From Sporocytophaga myxococcoides (lineage in GTDB: Bacteria > Bacteroidota > Bacteroidia > Cytophagales > Cytophagaceae), in NCBI RefSeq assembly GCF_000775915.1, contig NZ_BBLT01000005.1:372001-436000 (forward strand): a stretch of 64,000 bases of DNA, read 5' to 3'. The position numbers and the translations under genes were made by a program. This document shows, piece after piece, positions 26,636-35,766 of this stretch (the first letter of the stretch is position 1; each line of letters opens with the position of its first letter). The notes beneath the pieces were generated by a model. The model did no database searches. It saw only the letters and a program-made list of their open reading frames with translations, and had not been told where the DNA came from.

Positions 26636-27053
26636 CTCTTTGTCAGTTTATACTTAGATAACCCATGGAACCATTGCAAAGGTTCTAATTTTACCGACAG
26701 GATTCATCAGTTGAAGGTTTGTTCAAAGTGGATTAAATTTATTAAGGGAAGTTTTAAAAAGCGGAAATTGAGCTAATAATCACCTTAAACTTAAATCTTG
26801 ATCGGATCATATGGGAAGGGCATATGATTCAATGAAATTTGTCGGTAATTATTTTTCAGGATGAAAGGTTTCAATTGGATTTTTTTTCATTGAAAATCAG
26901 AGAGATGTTTTAAGGAGTTAAATTAAATTAATTAAATGTAAGAATTCCCTTAAATCTCCTTCGAAGGTCCGGGATAAAAGTGTATTTTTATAGTTGGGCT
27001 AAAATTAAAAAAATGTTTTTTGTCCTCAAGTGAAACATAATCAGGTATTTTAA
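26636..27053. other. divergent intergenic region before mksF
   Basis: About 420 bases between the histidine kinase (minus) and mksF (plus). The plus-strand 95-codon frame across its left half is the shadow of the kinase start and is not called. No exact TAnnTTTG element with a -33 partner was found. A weak TTTCAAT / ATTGAAA hairpin lies near 26868-26896. Nothing else is visible. Confidence 0.4.
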
Positions 27054-28667
27054 GTGAAGCAACCTTTAAGCATTAAAGACCTCATCAATCTCCTTTACCA
27101 AAATCGGGAGGTTATAGAAATGCTTTTTGGAAATAAAGAATCCATAAACAAATCTGAAATCCTTGCCAGGGAAGATATGAGTGATGAAAAGCTGGAAAAG
27201 CTTGCCATCTACGAAATAATCCACGAAAATAATAATATCATCAGTCTGGATGACCGGATTATCACTTTTATAGAGGAAGTGCTTGAAATAGGCGAGGTTA
27301 CGACCAGCTTTATCAATGATAATATTCAGTCTCTCAATGAAAATCTGAAATATTACAGGATCGATAGTAATCCAAGATTTCTCCGGAACATAAAAAGGTC
27401 GCTTAAGAAGATCAATTCTACAACTTCGAGGGAAGTCATAAAACTTCATAAGAATATTGATGAAGCTTATAAGAATCAGGGTAATTACCTGATCAAACTT
27501 CAGGAGCTTGATAAATACAAGAGAAAACGGGATGATATCATCAATCTTATTAAAGAAACAGAGCAAATCATTTCTGATGCTCAGGGTTTTTTTAATATGA
27601 TTGTGGATGCCGAGTTGAGCTCTATTATTCTTGATTTAAGATACACGTTAGTCAGGAATCGTGATTATCTGAATGAAATCCAGGCGCAGATCATTGACTA
27701 TATCAATAAGATTCAGTATCAAGCGGAAATTTACAGAAAGATACAGCGGCTTAAAGAATTAAAAGACTACGAAGAACTAAAGTATAAAACCAACTTTGTC
27801 GATGTCGTAGCTTCAACCAATGCCTTAATGTTCCGTAAACGCGTTCCCTTGAAAACAAGATTGTCTATTGATTTCCTTTATTCTGATCAGGGAGCTGCAC
27901 TTACTCAAAAGGTAGCATCAAAACTTCATTTATTAAGACATACCGACAGAAAGCCTGCAGGCAGAATGTCTGATGGGTTTTATGAAACATACAAAGAAGA
28001 GTCTGCAAGTCTTAATATCGCAGGACTTGTAGAAAAATTTCAATCTGGAAATGTTGATTTATTTCAATTTGTACAATCTTATAATTTCCCTGAAAAAATC
28101 GGTGAGCTAAGTCTCGAAAAAAGAATTTCCCTATATGTCGGTATTTCTATAGACTATGATCCTCAATTAAATATCACAGATGAGTTTAACTTTATAGAAC
28201 TGATCAATGATAAAGGCCAAAAGCAGAAAGTCGGGTATGCGTTGATTAAGCCGAAACCAGAAAGCGAAAAGCTTACAGTAGTTAAAAGTGAAAAGTTAAA
28301 AGTTGAAAGTGAAAAGGATGTAGCGGAAAGCTTAAAGCTGAAAGCAGAAGGCGAAAAGCTTAAAGCTAAAATTGAAGAATCCACTGCTCAACAGGTCGAG
28401 GCTAAAGGTGACGAGGTTAGAGTGGTGGGCTTACAGTCTGAAGCTAAAGGAAGAAAGTCGAAAGAAGAAAGTGTAAAGCTTAAAGTTGAAAGTAAAAAGT
28501 TAAAAGCGGAAGGCGTAAAGCTTAAAGCGGAAAGTAAAAAGAAGAAACCTGATAGCTTAAGTCATAAAGTTGAGAATGAATTGCCTAACACTATTACTCT
28601 CAATGATGAGAAGAAAAAAGTAACTAAGTCGAAAACAAACAAAGCAAAACAAAAAAAAAGTAAGTGA
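27054..28667 (+). CDS. mksF: MksF/JetA-like kleisin of a condensin system
   Basis: A 537-residue protein, first gene of a three-gene condensin operon. Its length, helical make-up and position before MksE- and MksB-like genes match MksF/JetA (MukF-like kleisins). Residues ~1-90 look like the winged-helix N-terminal region, ~100-250 like a helical middle, and ~250-400 like the C-terminal part. From ~405 on it becomes a low-complexity Lys/Glu/Ser tail with repeated KLKAES-type units that copies an intergenic repeat family. The start is GTG at 27054. Assignment rests mainly on gene order and size, since MksF sequences diverge strongly. Confidence 0.78.
   Translation: MKQPLSIKDLINLLYQNREVIEMLFGNKESINKSEILAREDMSDEKLEKLAIYEIIHENNNIISLDDRIITFIEEVLEIGEVTTSFINDNIQSLNENLKYYRIDSNPRFLRNIKRSLKKINSTTSREVIKLHKNIDEAYKNQGNYLIKLQELDKYKRKRDDIINLIKETEQIISDAQGFFNMIVDAELSSIILDLRYTLVRNRDYLNEIQAQIIDYINKIQYQAEIYRKIQRLKELKDYEELKYKTNFVDVVASTNALMFRKRVPLKTRLSIDFLYSDQGAALTQKVASKLHLLRHTDRKPAGRMSDGFYETYKEESASLNIAGLVEKFQSGNVDLFQFVQSYNFPEKIGELSLEKRISLYVGISIDYDPQLNITDEFNFIELINDKGQKQKVGYALIKPKPESEKLTVVKSEKLKVESEKDVAESLKLKAEGEKLKAKIEESTAQQVEAKGDEVRVVGLQSEAKGRKSKEESVKLKVESKKLKAEGVKLKAESKKKKPDSLSHKVENELPNTITLNDEKKKVTKSKTNKAKQKKSK
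28258..28560 (+). repeat. tandem degenerate repeat inside mksF
   Basis: The DNA consists of units such as GTTAAAAGTGAAAAG and GCTTAAAGTTGAAAGT, encoding SEKLKVESEKLKAES-like peptides in frame. The same nucleotide units occur in non-coding DNA at 12871-13077 and 28774-28815. The repeat ends shortly before the basic C-terminus of MksF. Confidence 0.7.
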
Positions 28668-28773
28668 TCATTTTACTGTGTAAGTAAAAGATTTAAATAG
28701 AGAGAATCATTTAATGTTTGCAATTAAAGTGATAACAGCAAAGCAAGTTGAACTAAGATCAAGCAATAAGCAT

Positions 28774-28815
28774 ACTTTAATCTTTGAACTTTCAACTTAT
28801 AACTTAATACTTTCT
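28774..28815 (-). repeat. copy of the AAAGTTGAAAAG repeat family before mksE
   Basis: ACTTTCAACTTATAACTT-type sequence, the reverse complement of the units in the mksF tail. It ends two bases before the mksE start codon and may affect translation of mksE by pairing with the mksF tail message. Confidence 0.5.
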
Positions 28816-28816
28816 C

Positions 28817-29362
28817 ATGGTTCCTAAACAAACAGCAGAAATATTTCAGATCCTTAGCAAAGGTAACTTCATCAGTTCTAACGGAAGTCAGGCAAGGTTG
28901 TATGATTGTATCAGTCATGAAGATAACTTCAGGATACTGAAAGAGTATTTTGCCCATATTGGCTATCACCTGGAAAGTGGGCATAACTATTATTATTTTA
29001 GTCAGCAGGATGAGACGAACACCAATATGGAGAAAAAACTGGAGCAGTTTGCTCACTTTATCGATGTAATGGATTTTTTCTCTTGTCTGGATGTGAAGCC
29101 TGTTACAGGTACGCGTTACAGGGTGACTCAGATTGCTGAGGAATGCTTTGCTAATGAACGTTTGAGACAAAAGATATTTGCTTTGTCAAGAAAAGACAAG
29201 CTGATAGATAAAGTCATAGAGGTTGCCGGTTCCCTTGCTAATGGCGGTTTTTTTGAACAGGAAGATGAAGATACTTATAAAGTAATGGATGCCATTCATT
29301 ATCTTGAAACTATTATTTCCCTTATAACTATTGATGACGATGGAGAGCAAAAGAATTCTTAA
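28817..29362 (+). CDS. mksE: MksE/JetB-like condensin subunit
   Basis: A 181-residue protein with two winged-helix-like parts (AEIFQILSKGNFISS; VTQIAEECFANERLRQKIFALS), the size and place expected for MksE/JetB, the kleisin-binding MukE-like subunit. The stop overlaps the start of mksB by about 20 bases, supporting coupling. It has no signal or membrane segment. The separation from mksF is 149 bases with a repeat copy in it. Confidence 0.78.
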   Translation: MVPKQTAEIFQILSKGNFISSNGSQARLYDCISHEDNFRILKEYFAHIGYHLESGHNYYYFSQQDETNTNMEKKLEQFAHFIDVMDFFSCLDVKPVTGTRYRVTQIAEECFANERLRQKIFALSRKDKLIDKVIEVAGSLANGGFFEQEDEDTYKVMDAIHYLETIISLITIDDDGEQKNS

Positions 29363-32300
29363 CAGAATCATTTTTATCAATATTGCAAATACCGATTATT
29401 CCAGTGCAGAGATAGCAGGTAATACATGTTTTGTTGGAACCAACAACATGGGAAAGACTACACTGCAAAGGGCTATATTGTTTTTCTACAGCGCGAATAC
29501 CAGAGGGCTTGGTATTTCCGGTTCTCAGAAGTCATTTGAAGATTATTATTTCCAATACCCTAATTCATATATCATATATGAAATTCTGACAGAAGAAGGA
29601 ATGTTCCATGTGATGGTATACAGACATAATAAACTGTTGTTTCGTTTTGTGGAAAGTCCTTTTAATAAGGATCTGTATATTGTGAACAATGAAGCCGTTC
29701 TTCCTAAAGAAGTACTGACAAGGTTTAATGAGCATAAGTTATACTATAGCGATCAGATTGAAACATTTGAAAGGTATAGAAATATAATCTATGGTGCAGA
29801 TCCGGACAAACGTTATAAGAAGTTTGCACTGCTTAAAGGAAATAGCAACTATCACAATATACCTCTTGCTATTACTTCGATCTTCCTGAGTTCCGAAGCT
29901 TCTATAAAAGCAGAGTTTGTGAAAGAATGTATCGCAAACTCTATCAGTACCAAACATACCAATATAGAACTGAAGACTGTAGAACGTCAGTTGCGTCAGT
30001 TTACTGAGAAGTATCAGGACATCGAGACTTTCTTCAGAAAAGAGAATGCTCAAAGAGGAGAGTTGATTAAAGATAATTTCTCACAGATAAAAAATCTTAA
30101 AACCAAACAACGAGCGTTAGCTGCAGAACTTGGTGGAGCAATAAAATATGCAACGGAACAGAAAGAATTATTAGGACTTCAAGTAGCAAATTTCAGACAA
30201 AAGGCAGAGGCACTAACAAAAGATTTTAAATGGAAAGAAAACGCCTTTCAGGAGAAAAAGGGAGAAATTAATCAGGAAATAGGAGCTATTAAATCAAGGC
30301 TGAAAGAAGCAGATAAAAAGCAAAAAGAATATCAGGGAAAAGGAATAGAAGAGCTAATGAAGAAAGCAGAGGAAAAACCTCAGCTTTTGGCCAGTCTGCA
30401 AGCCAGAGAAACGGAATATGCAACACTAACTGCAGGGTTCAAAGATGTTGAGCAGCAATTCAAGACTTTGTTCGATGGACTTGAAAATGAAAAAAAGGAA
30501 TTTCTGAATATGATTACCAGTCAGGGCTTATCTCTTGAAAGAAAATTTCAGGAAGTAAAAAGCAAGCTGACAGAGGAGTTCAGAAAGAGTGAAAATAATC
30601 TAAGAGAAAAGAATGCTTCTGCAATTGATCAATACAAAGCGCGTCTGCACAAAAGAGAGCTGGATAAGCAGAAAGCAGAGTTTTCAGAAAAGGAAATAAA
30701 AAAGAAGAAGTACTTTGAAAGAGAAATTGCACTTATAAAAGAGAACCTTGATGAAATAGGGAAGAGGAGACTTGACAGAGAGGCCCAATCAAAAATTAAG
30801 AACAGAGAAATAGAGGCTCTGAGAAAAGAAGCCGAACATATAAAAGAAAAGAACAGGATCACCGCAGATCAATTTACTTCGAAGAATAAAGATGAAATAG
30901 CCATAATAGATGAAAAGATCAAAACTATTGAGGATAAGCTTTCAATTCATCAGAATGCTTTCTTTGGCTTCCTCCAGGAGAATTATCCTGAATGGCCTAA
31001 AACAATAGGAAAGGTTTGTAATGAAGAACTTCTCTTTAATAAGGATCTGAATCCTAAGTTGATTCAAAAGGAACTGGATACTCTATATGGAATCCAGCTC
31101 GATCTTTCTAATGTTAAAATTCATTCCAAGTCTCTTGAGGAATATGAACAGGAGAAATCTTCCTTGCTGGAAGAAAAATCTAAACTGAATCAGAATTTTC
31201 TTGATTTCAGAGAAACACAGGCAAGAGAAGAGCAATCCAAGCTTGCATCCATTGGTAAGAAAAGTGCACAATTCAAAAATGAACTTTCTCAACTGGATTA
31301 TGATGCCGAGCAGGACGAACAAAAGGAGAAGCAATTCACACTTGACCTGAATGACTGGGAAAGAAAAGCTGAAGCCCAGAGAGAACAGGATCTCACAGAG
31401 GTATACACACTTCAGGAAGAGATCAAAAAGGAATTGGCTGAAATCAATGCATCAATGAAAGGTCTTTCCGAATCACTCAAAGATGAATTGAAATTATTAA
31501 AGAATAAAGAAGCGGATCGGATCGCTGAGGCGAAAAAGGCATATGAGGATGAAGCTACCATACTAGAAGAATCAAAAGATGCAAAACTTGAAGAGTTTAA
31601 TGAAAGAAGAGAGAAGCTGCAGGAAGATAAATCCAAGAGCTTAAAGAATAAGGGTATAGATGATTCTAAGATCAAAGCGCTGGAGAATGAAATAAAAAAC
31701 ATTAAACAGGGTCTGGATGAGATTGAAAAAAACTCTGAGTTTGTAAATGATTATAAGAAGGACAAGCGCGAACTGTTTGATAAAATAGAGTCTTTCAACA
31801 AAGAAAAAGAAATCCTTGATGAGAAACTGAAGCAATGTGAAAGGGATTTTAATGCTGAAAAACAAGCGTATGAAAAGGATAAAGTTCAGCTTGAAAAGGA
31901 GAGTTCAAAATTCCTTGAAGAGCTTAAGAAGTATACAGACGGGCTTGATTATTTTGAAAAGCATTTTAAAGAAAAAGCTTTGTATGAACGTCTGCGTCAT
32001 TTGATAGAACCTGCCACTGCCATGCCTTCTGACCTTGGTATTACAGCTCTTTGTTCTCAGCTGTTTTCAAATGATGGAGAATATCATGGTCAGTTTGAGA
32101 AGTTCAGAAATAAGATTACAGAATTTACAGGACGCTTCCGTCCGGAAAACCACTTGAATTTCCGTATCAATCCGAACGCCAATGAATTTGAATACGAAAG
32201 ATTTGCTGATTACTTGCAGGAGTTTTATAATGAAAATAAGATCCAGACATCCATAGCAGAAGTAGCCAAAAACCATGGCATGCTAATAGATGCCATTGCT

Positions 32301-33017
32301 ACCAAAGTAAAAGCGCTGACAGACCACAAAGGACGTATCAACCGGATGATCAGTAAGATGGAAGCAGACTTTGGAAGAGCATCATTTGAAAGTTCTAAAC
32401 TGATCGAATACATAAAGCTGAAGTCTGAAGACAGTGAAAACAAGGTATTGAAGAAGCTTCAGAAGATTGCAGAGTTTAGAGAGCAGAACCCTTTCCTATA
32501 TGGAGAATCGAATTTGTTTAATCAGGAGAACAAAGCAAAGTCAGAGATAGATAAAAAGTCAGTTGAGCTTTTGAACGACCTTCAGAAAACCATTAGTGAA
32601 GAAAATTATGACGAGATTAAAGTGCAGGATTTATTTGAGCTGCGCTTTAGAATCAAAGAAGGGAAGAACGATACCGGCTGGATTGAGAAAATAGACAGAG
32701 TAGGTTCTACAGGTACTGATATGCTTGTAAAAGCTGTAATATATATTACGTTGTTAAATGTATTCATTAAAGAATCCACAGAGAAGACAACGCAGAATTT
32801 TAAAGTTCATTGTATTATAGATGAGGTAGGACAGATCTCAGCTCCTTATCTGAAAGAACTGATAAGCTTTGCAGAAGAAAGGAATATTTATCTGATCAAC
32901 GGTCTTCCGAATGAAAGCAAATTGGAAACACATTACAACTATACTTATAAATTCAGAAAAGATCAGCATGGGAATGTAAAGGTAGTTCCGTTGTTGACGA
33001 TGAGTATTGAGCCTTGA
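29340..33017 (+). CDS. mksB: MksB/JetC-like SMC ATPase
   Basis: A ~1225-residue SMC-type ATPase. Walker A is CFVGTNNMGKTTLQR near residue 33; long coiled coils run from ~240 to ~860 (Lys/Glu-rich) with a short hinge region near 530-590; at the C-terminal end are an ABC-signature-like GSTGTDMLVKAVIY and Walker B with VHCIIDEVGQ. This is the layout of MukB/MksB/JetC. With MksF and MksE it would form a DNA-loop-extruding complex that helps segregate chromosomes or, in Wadjet systems, detects plasmids. Start ATG at 29340 or 29334; both overlap mksE. No JetD/MksG nuclease gene follows. Confidence 0.85.
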   Translation: MESKRILNRIIFINIANTDYSSAEIAGNTCFVGTNNMGKTTLQRAILFFYSANTRGLGISGSQKSFEDYYFQYPNSYIIYEILTEEGMFHVMVYRHNKLLFRFVESPFNKDLYIVNNEAVLPKEVLTRFNEHKLYYSDQIETFERYRNIIYGADPDKRYKKFALLKGNSNYHNIPLAITSIFLSSEASIKAEFVKECIANSISTKHTNIELKTVERQLRQFTEKYQDIETFFRKENAQRGELIKDNFSQIKNLKTKQRALAAELGGAIKYATEQKELLGLQVANFRQKAEALTKDFKWKENAFQEKKGEINQEIGAIKSRLKEADKKQKEYQGKGIEELMKKAEEKPQLLASLQARETEYATLTAGFKDVEQQFKTLFDGLENEKKEFLNMITSQGLSLERKFQEVKSKLTEEFRKSENNLREKNASAIDQYKARLHKRELDKQKAEFSEKEIKKKKYFEREIALIKENLDEIGKRRLDREAQSKIKNREIEALRKEAEHIKEKNRITADQFTSKNKDEIAIIDEKIKTIEDKLSIHQNAFFGFLQENYPEWPKTIGKVCNEELLFNKDLNPKLIQKELDTLYGIQLDLSNVKIHSKSLEEYEQEKSSLLEEKSKLNQNFLDFRETQAREEQSKLASIGKKSAQFKNELSQLDYDAEQDEQKEKQFTLDLNDWERKAEAQREQDLTEVYTLQEEIKKELAEINASMKGLSESLKDELKLLKNKEADRIAEAKKAYEDEATILEESKDAKLEEFNERREKLQEDKSKSLKNKGIDDSKIKALENEIKNIKQGLDEIEKNSEFVNDYKKDKRELFDKIESFNKEKEILDEKLKQCERDFNAEKQAYEKDKVQLEKESSKFLEELKKYTDGLDYFEKHFKEKALYERLRHLIEPATAMPSDLGITALCSQLFSNDGEYHGQFEKFRNKITEFTGRFRPENHLNFRINPNANEFEYERFADYLQEFYNENKIQTSIAEVAKNHGMLIDAIATKVKALTDHKGRINRMISKMEADFGRASFESSKLIEYIKLKSEDSENKVLKKLQKIAEFREQNPFLYGESNLFNQENKAKSEIDKKSVELLNDLQKTISEENYDEIKVQDLFELRFRIKEGKNDTGWIEKIDRVGSTGTDMLVKAVIYITLLNVFIKESTEKTTQNFKVHCIIDEVGQISAPYLKELISFAEERNIYLINGLPNESKLETHYNYTYKFRKDQHGNVKVVPLLTMSIEP

Positions 33018-33048
33018 GTAATTTTTTAATTAATTAAATAATAATTGT

Positions 33049-34014
33049 ATGGAAGAGCAAGAAAGTCTTATAACCTCGGAACCTACAGAGAAAGTATATC
33101 CAGACAAGCCTGTTGAGGAAAGTGCTGCTAAATCTTTGCTGCCTTCAATTGCAAGTGCACTTTTGTTTATTGCTGCTTCCTATTTCGTGTTTGACTGGAG
33201 CCTAACGAACATATTAATATTGGCAGGCGTGGTACTCTTTCATGAGTTGGGCCATTTTGCCGCTATGAAGATCTACAGTTACAAGGATGTATCAATGTTT
33301 TTTGTACCACTTGTTGGAGCTTTTGTATCAGGTACCAAAGAGCAGATCTCGCAAAAGCAATCAATCATTATAATTCTTGCAGGACCTTTACCTGGTGCAT
33401 TGCTTGGTGCTATATTGTATTACTTCGGGTTGGCATATCATAATGACTTCTTGTTGAACATTGCTGGTTTTATGGTTTTAATTAACCTGTTTAATCTGCT
33501 GCCAATAATGCCTTTTGATGGCGGACGATTTATTAAATCTCTGTTCTTTGAGAGAAGCGAGCTTATAAGCAGCATATTCAGTTATATATCCATTGGGGCT
33601 CTTTTTTACTATTCCATCACTTCTAGATCTTATTTTTTGATGCTTGTTCCAGGCTTCCTGATCCTGCAGTTATTTGCGCAGTCACAATTAAAAAAGACAA
33701 AGGAAGCAGTAGTGGATAAAGGAATTAATATTAATAAAAGTTATGATGAACTTAGTAATGAAGAGTACTGGCTTGTGCGTGATGAAATAGGGAAACATGT
33801 TAAGGCTTTTAGTAAATATATTACTCCCGGAAAATATGAGGTTTCGGAAAATGAACAGAAGATAATAGAACAGGTTAAGGCAGTCATTCAGAAAGAACCT
33901 ATACAGGATCTTAAGGTAGGAGGTAAAATTCTTTTTACAGTCATCTGGATTTTATCTTTTATTATTCCTTTTGTAATTATTGGGGTAAGTATGATTTTGA
34001 CAAGGAGTTTGTAA
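33049..34014 (+). CDS. site-2 protease (M50) family membrane protein
   Basis: A 321-residue integral membrane metalloprotease. The zinc-binding motif HELGH (~residue 65) is in the second helix and the second conserved site NLLPIMPFDGGR (~160) in a later helix, both needed for intramembrane proteolysis. It has about six to seven helices and a cytoplasmic region (~215-290). The gene begins 31 bases after mksB and could share its transcript, but the two have no known functional link. Substrate unknown; may act in envelope signalling. Confidence 0.85.
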   Translation: MEEQESLITSEPTEKVYPDKPVEESAAKSLLPSIASALLFIAASYFVFDWSLTNILILAGVVLFHELGHFAAMKIYSYKDVSMFFVPLVGAFVSGTKEQISQKQSIIIILAGPLPGALLGAILYYFGLAYHNDFLLNIAGFMVLINLFNLLPIMPFDGGRFIKSLFFERSELISSIFSYISIGALFYYSITSRSYFLMLVPGFLILQLFAQSQLKKTKEAVVDKGININKSYDELSNEEYWLVRDEIGKHVKAFSKYITPGKYEVSENEQKIIEQVKAVIQKEPIQDLKVGGKILFTVIWILSFIIPFVIIGVSMILTRSL

Positions 34015-34061
34015 TTTGTTTTATCATTGAAAAAATAATTTTTAACATTTAAATTTTTAAT

Positions 34062-35150
34062 ATGAAAAGAAAAATTGTATTAATAGTTTTTATTACGATC
34101 TCCTGTGTTAGGGCTTTGCAAGCACAAGATGTAAATATTCCTGATTCAAATTTTTTGAAAGCAATATTATATTCTACAGACACCAATAAAGATCAGAAAA
34201 TTCAGGTGGCGGAAGCGGAGGCAGTAACCCGTCTAGAATTAAGGAATGCAAATATCAATGATTTGACCGGCATAGAAGCTTTTATAAATCTGGATACTCT
34301 TCTAGTTGCTACCAATAATTTAACTGTTTTGGATGTGTCAAAAAATAAGAAATTGAAATTTCTCAATTGTGGAGTTAATAAACTATCCGGTATTGACATA
34401 TCAAATAATCTTGAACTAAGTACTCTGGTGTGTAATGATAACTTTTTAACAAGTTTAGATTTGAGTACAGCGGATTCATTAATTGAATTATGGTGTTTTA
34501 ATAATTATCTTAATGAAATCGACTTGTCCAAAAATACTAAATTAATGATGTTAACTGTGGTCTCAAACTCAATTAAAAATATTGACCTTTCAAATAATCC
34601 GTCTCTAATAGCATTTGATTGTTCTTCAAATAGATTAAGCCACCTTGATCTTTCGAATAATTTGTCATTAAAAGGATTAGGTTGTTCTTCAAATGTATTA
34701 ACCCATCTTGATCTTTCCAGAAATATAGACCTTGAGTATGTGAAATGTGATGATAATCAATTTGAATATCTGGATTTCTCGCATAATCGGAATATTGATT
34801 CTTTATATTGCAGGAATATGCCGAGCTTAAGATCAATATGTGTACCGGATATAGAATTTGCGAACGCGTACTACCATAAAGACATCACAGCAGACTGGAT
34901 TGATGATTGTGTTCTGGGCATTAATAATGATCAGAAAAAAACGACCATTAATATTTTTCCTAATCCTTCAAAAGACATAGTTTATCTGGAACACAATTCT
35001 AGTTGGGAAATATTCGATGTATATGATAAAATTGTTTTATCTGGTTCGGGTTTTCAACTTGATTTAACAAATCAACCTCCTGGTGTCTATATAATTCGGA
35101 TAACAAATGAAAATGGACAAACTTATTCTCAAAGATTGATTAAAGAGTAG
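34062..35150 (+). CDS. leucine-rich-repeat protein with T9SS sorting domain
   Basis: A 362-residue secreted protein with signal peptide (~1-22, ending ALQAQD). Residues ~60-265 contain about nine short leucine-rich repeats of 21 residues (LDLSxNxxLxxLxCxxNxL). The last ~75 residues (NIFPNPSKDIVYLE, GVYIIRITNENGQTYSQRLIKE) are a T9SS type A sorting domain. It is probably a surface-exposed binding protein exported by the type IX machinery. The DNA repeats themselves are degenerate but visible as tandem units. Confidence 0.88.
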   Translation: MKRKIVLIVFITISCVRALQAQDVNIPDSNFLKAILYSTDTNKDQKIQVAEAEAVTRLELRNANINDLTGIEAFINLDTLLVATNNLTVLDVSKNKKLKFLNCGVNKLSGIDISNNLELSTLVCNDNFLTSLDLSTADSLIELWCFNNYLNEIDLSKNTKLMMLTVVSNSIKNIDLSNNPSLIAFDCSSNRLSHLDLSNNLSLKGLGCSSNVLTHLDLSRNIDLEYVKCDDNQFEYLDFSHNRNIDSLYCRNMPSLRSICVPDIEFANAYYHKDITADWIDDCVLGINNDQKKTTINIFPNPSKDIVYLEHNSSWEIFDVYDKIVLSGSGFQLDLTNQPPGVYIIRITNENGQTYSQRLIKE

Positions 35151-35164
35151 TTTATTATAAGTCT

Positions 35165-35740
35165 ATGGGCCTTGGTAGTGTACAACTCCTTGTGGATATA
35201 GAAAATCACTTTAAAATTCAGATCCTCGACAGTAATGCCGCAAAGATTAATACAGTGCTGGATATGGTCAATATGGTTGCTATATACCTGAATATAGAAA
35301 CTAATGATTTGTCTTTAAAGAAGGAAATGCTCCAGATTATAAATCAAGCTTTAAAGCTGGAAGGCCTGATAAATGATGAGATCTCTGACTCAGATCTTAT
35401 CTTTAAAACTCTAAATCCTCTATATGATGAATTGTGGGACTCCATTGCTCAAAAGACAGACTTAGTTCTTCCTAAGCCTTATTTGTCAGACAAAAATCAC
35501 AGAAAATTGTTTTCTTCTCTGGTATGGACTCCAAAATATGAATGGAAAAAGGTCACTGCGGGACATTTTATTGATGCTGTCTGTGCCCGTAATCATAAAA
35601 AATTAATAGACCGAAAAAATATATCAGATATTTATGAAATTTTTGTTTCAATAATAGCAATTACTGTAGAAAGTATCGGTGTTGATTACTACGAAGTAGA
35701 ACCAGAGAAATCTTTTACCAATGATTTTGGTATTGACTAA
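35165..35740 (+). CDS. acyl-carrier-protein-like protein with C-terminal extension
   Basis: A 191-residue protein. The first ~55 residues (MGLGSVQLLVDIENHFKIQI, INTVLDMVNMVAIYL) look like an acyl carrier protein, with Ser5 in a GLGSVQL context in the place of the usual GxDSLxxxE phosphopantetheine site, so it starts almost at the prosthetic-group serine. A second domain (~100-191) ends with VEPEKSFTNDFGID, itself similar to an ACP start (KSFxxDLGxD). Such two-part proteins occur in Cytophagales near regulators. Carrier function is uncertain. Confidence 0.6.
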   Translation: MGLGSVQLLVDIENHFKIQILDSNAAKINTVLDMVNMVAIYLNIETNDLSLKKEMLQIINQALKLEGLINDEISDSDLIFKTLNPLYDELWDSIAQKTDLVLPKPYLSDKNHRKLFSSLVWTPKYEWKKVTAGHFIDAVCARNHKKLIDRKNISDIYEIFVSIIAITVESIGVDYYEVEPEKSFTNDFGID

Positions 35741-35766
35741 AAATTTAAAAAAAAATATTAGAGCAA

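Noticed and set aside
26489-26776. 95-codon plus-strand frame with some His/Tyr-rich parts
   Set aside because: Mostly overlaps the start of the histidine kinase on the other strand and has no coding pattern of its own.
28724-29170. 148-codon minus-strand frame opposite mksE
   Set aside because: Shadow of the mksE gene and of the repeat before it.
27054-33017. Full Wadjet (JetABCD) defence system
   Set aside because: No JetD/MksG-like nuclease gene next to the three condensin genes.
34573-34836. 87-codon minus-strand frame with repeats
   Set aside because: Antisense shadow of the leucine-rich repeats.
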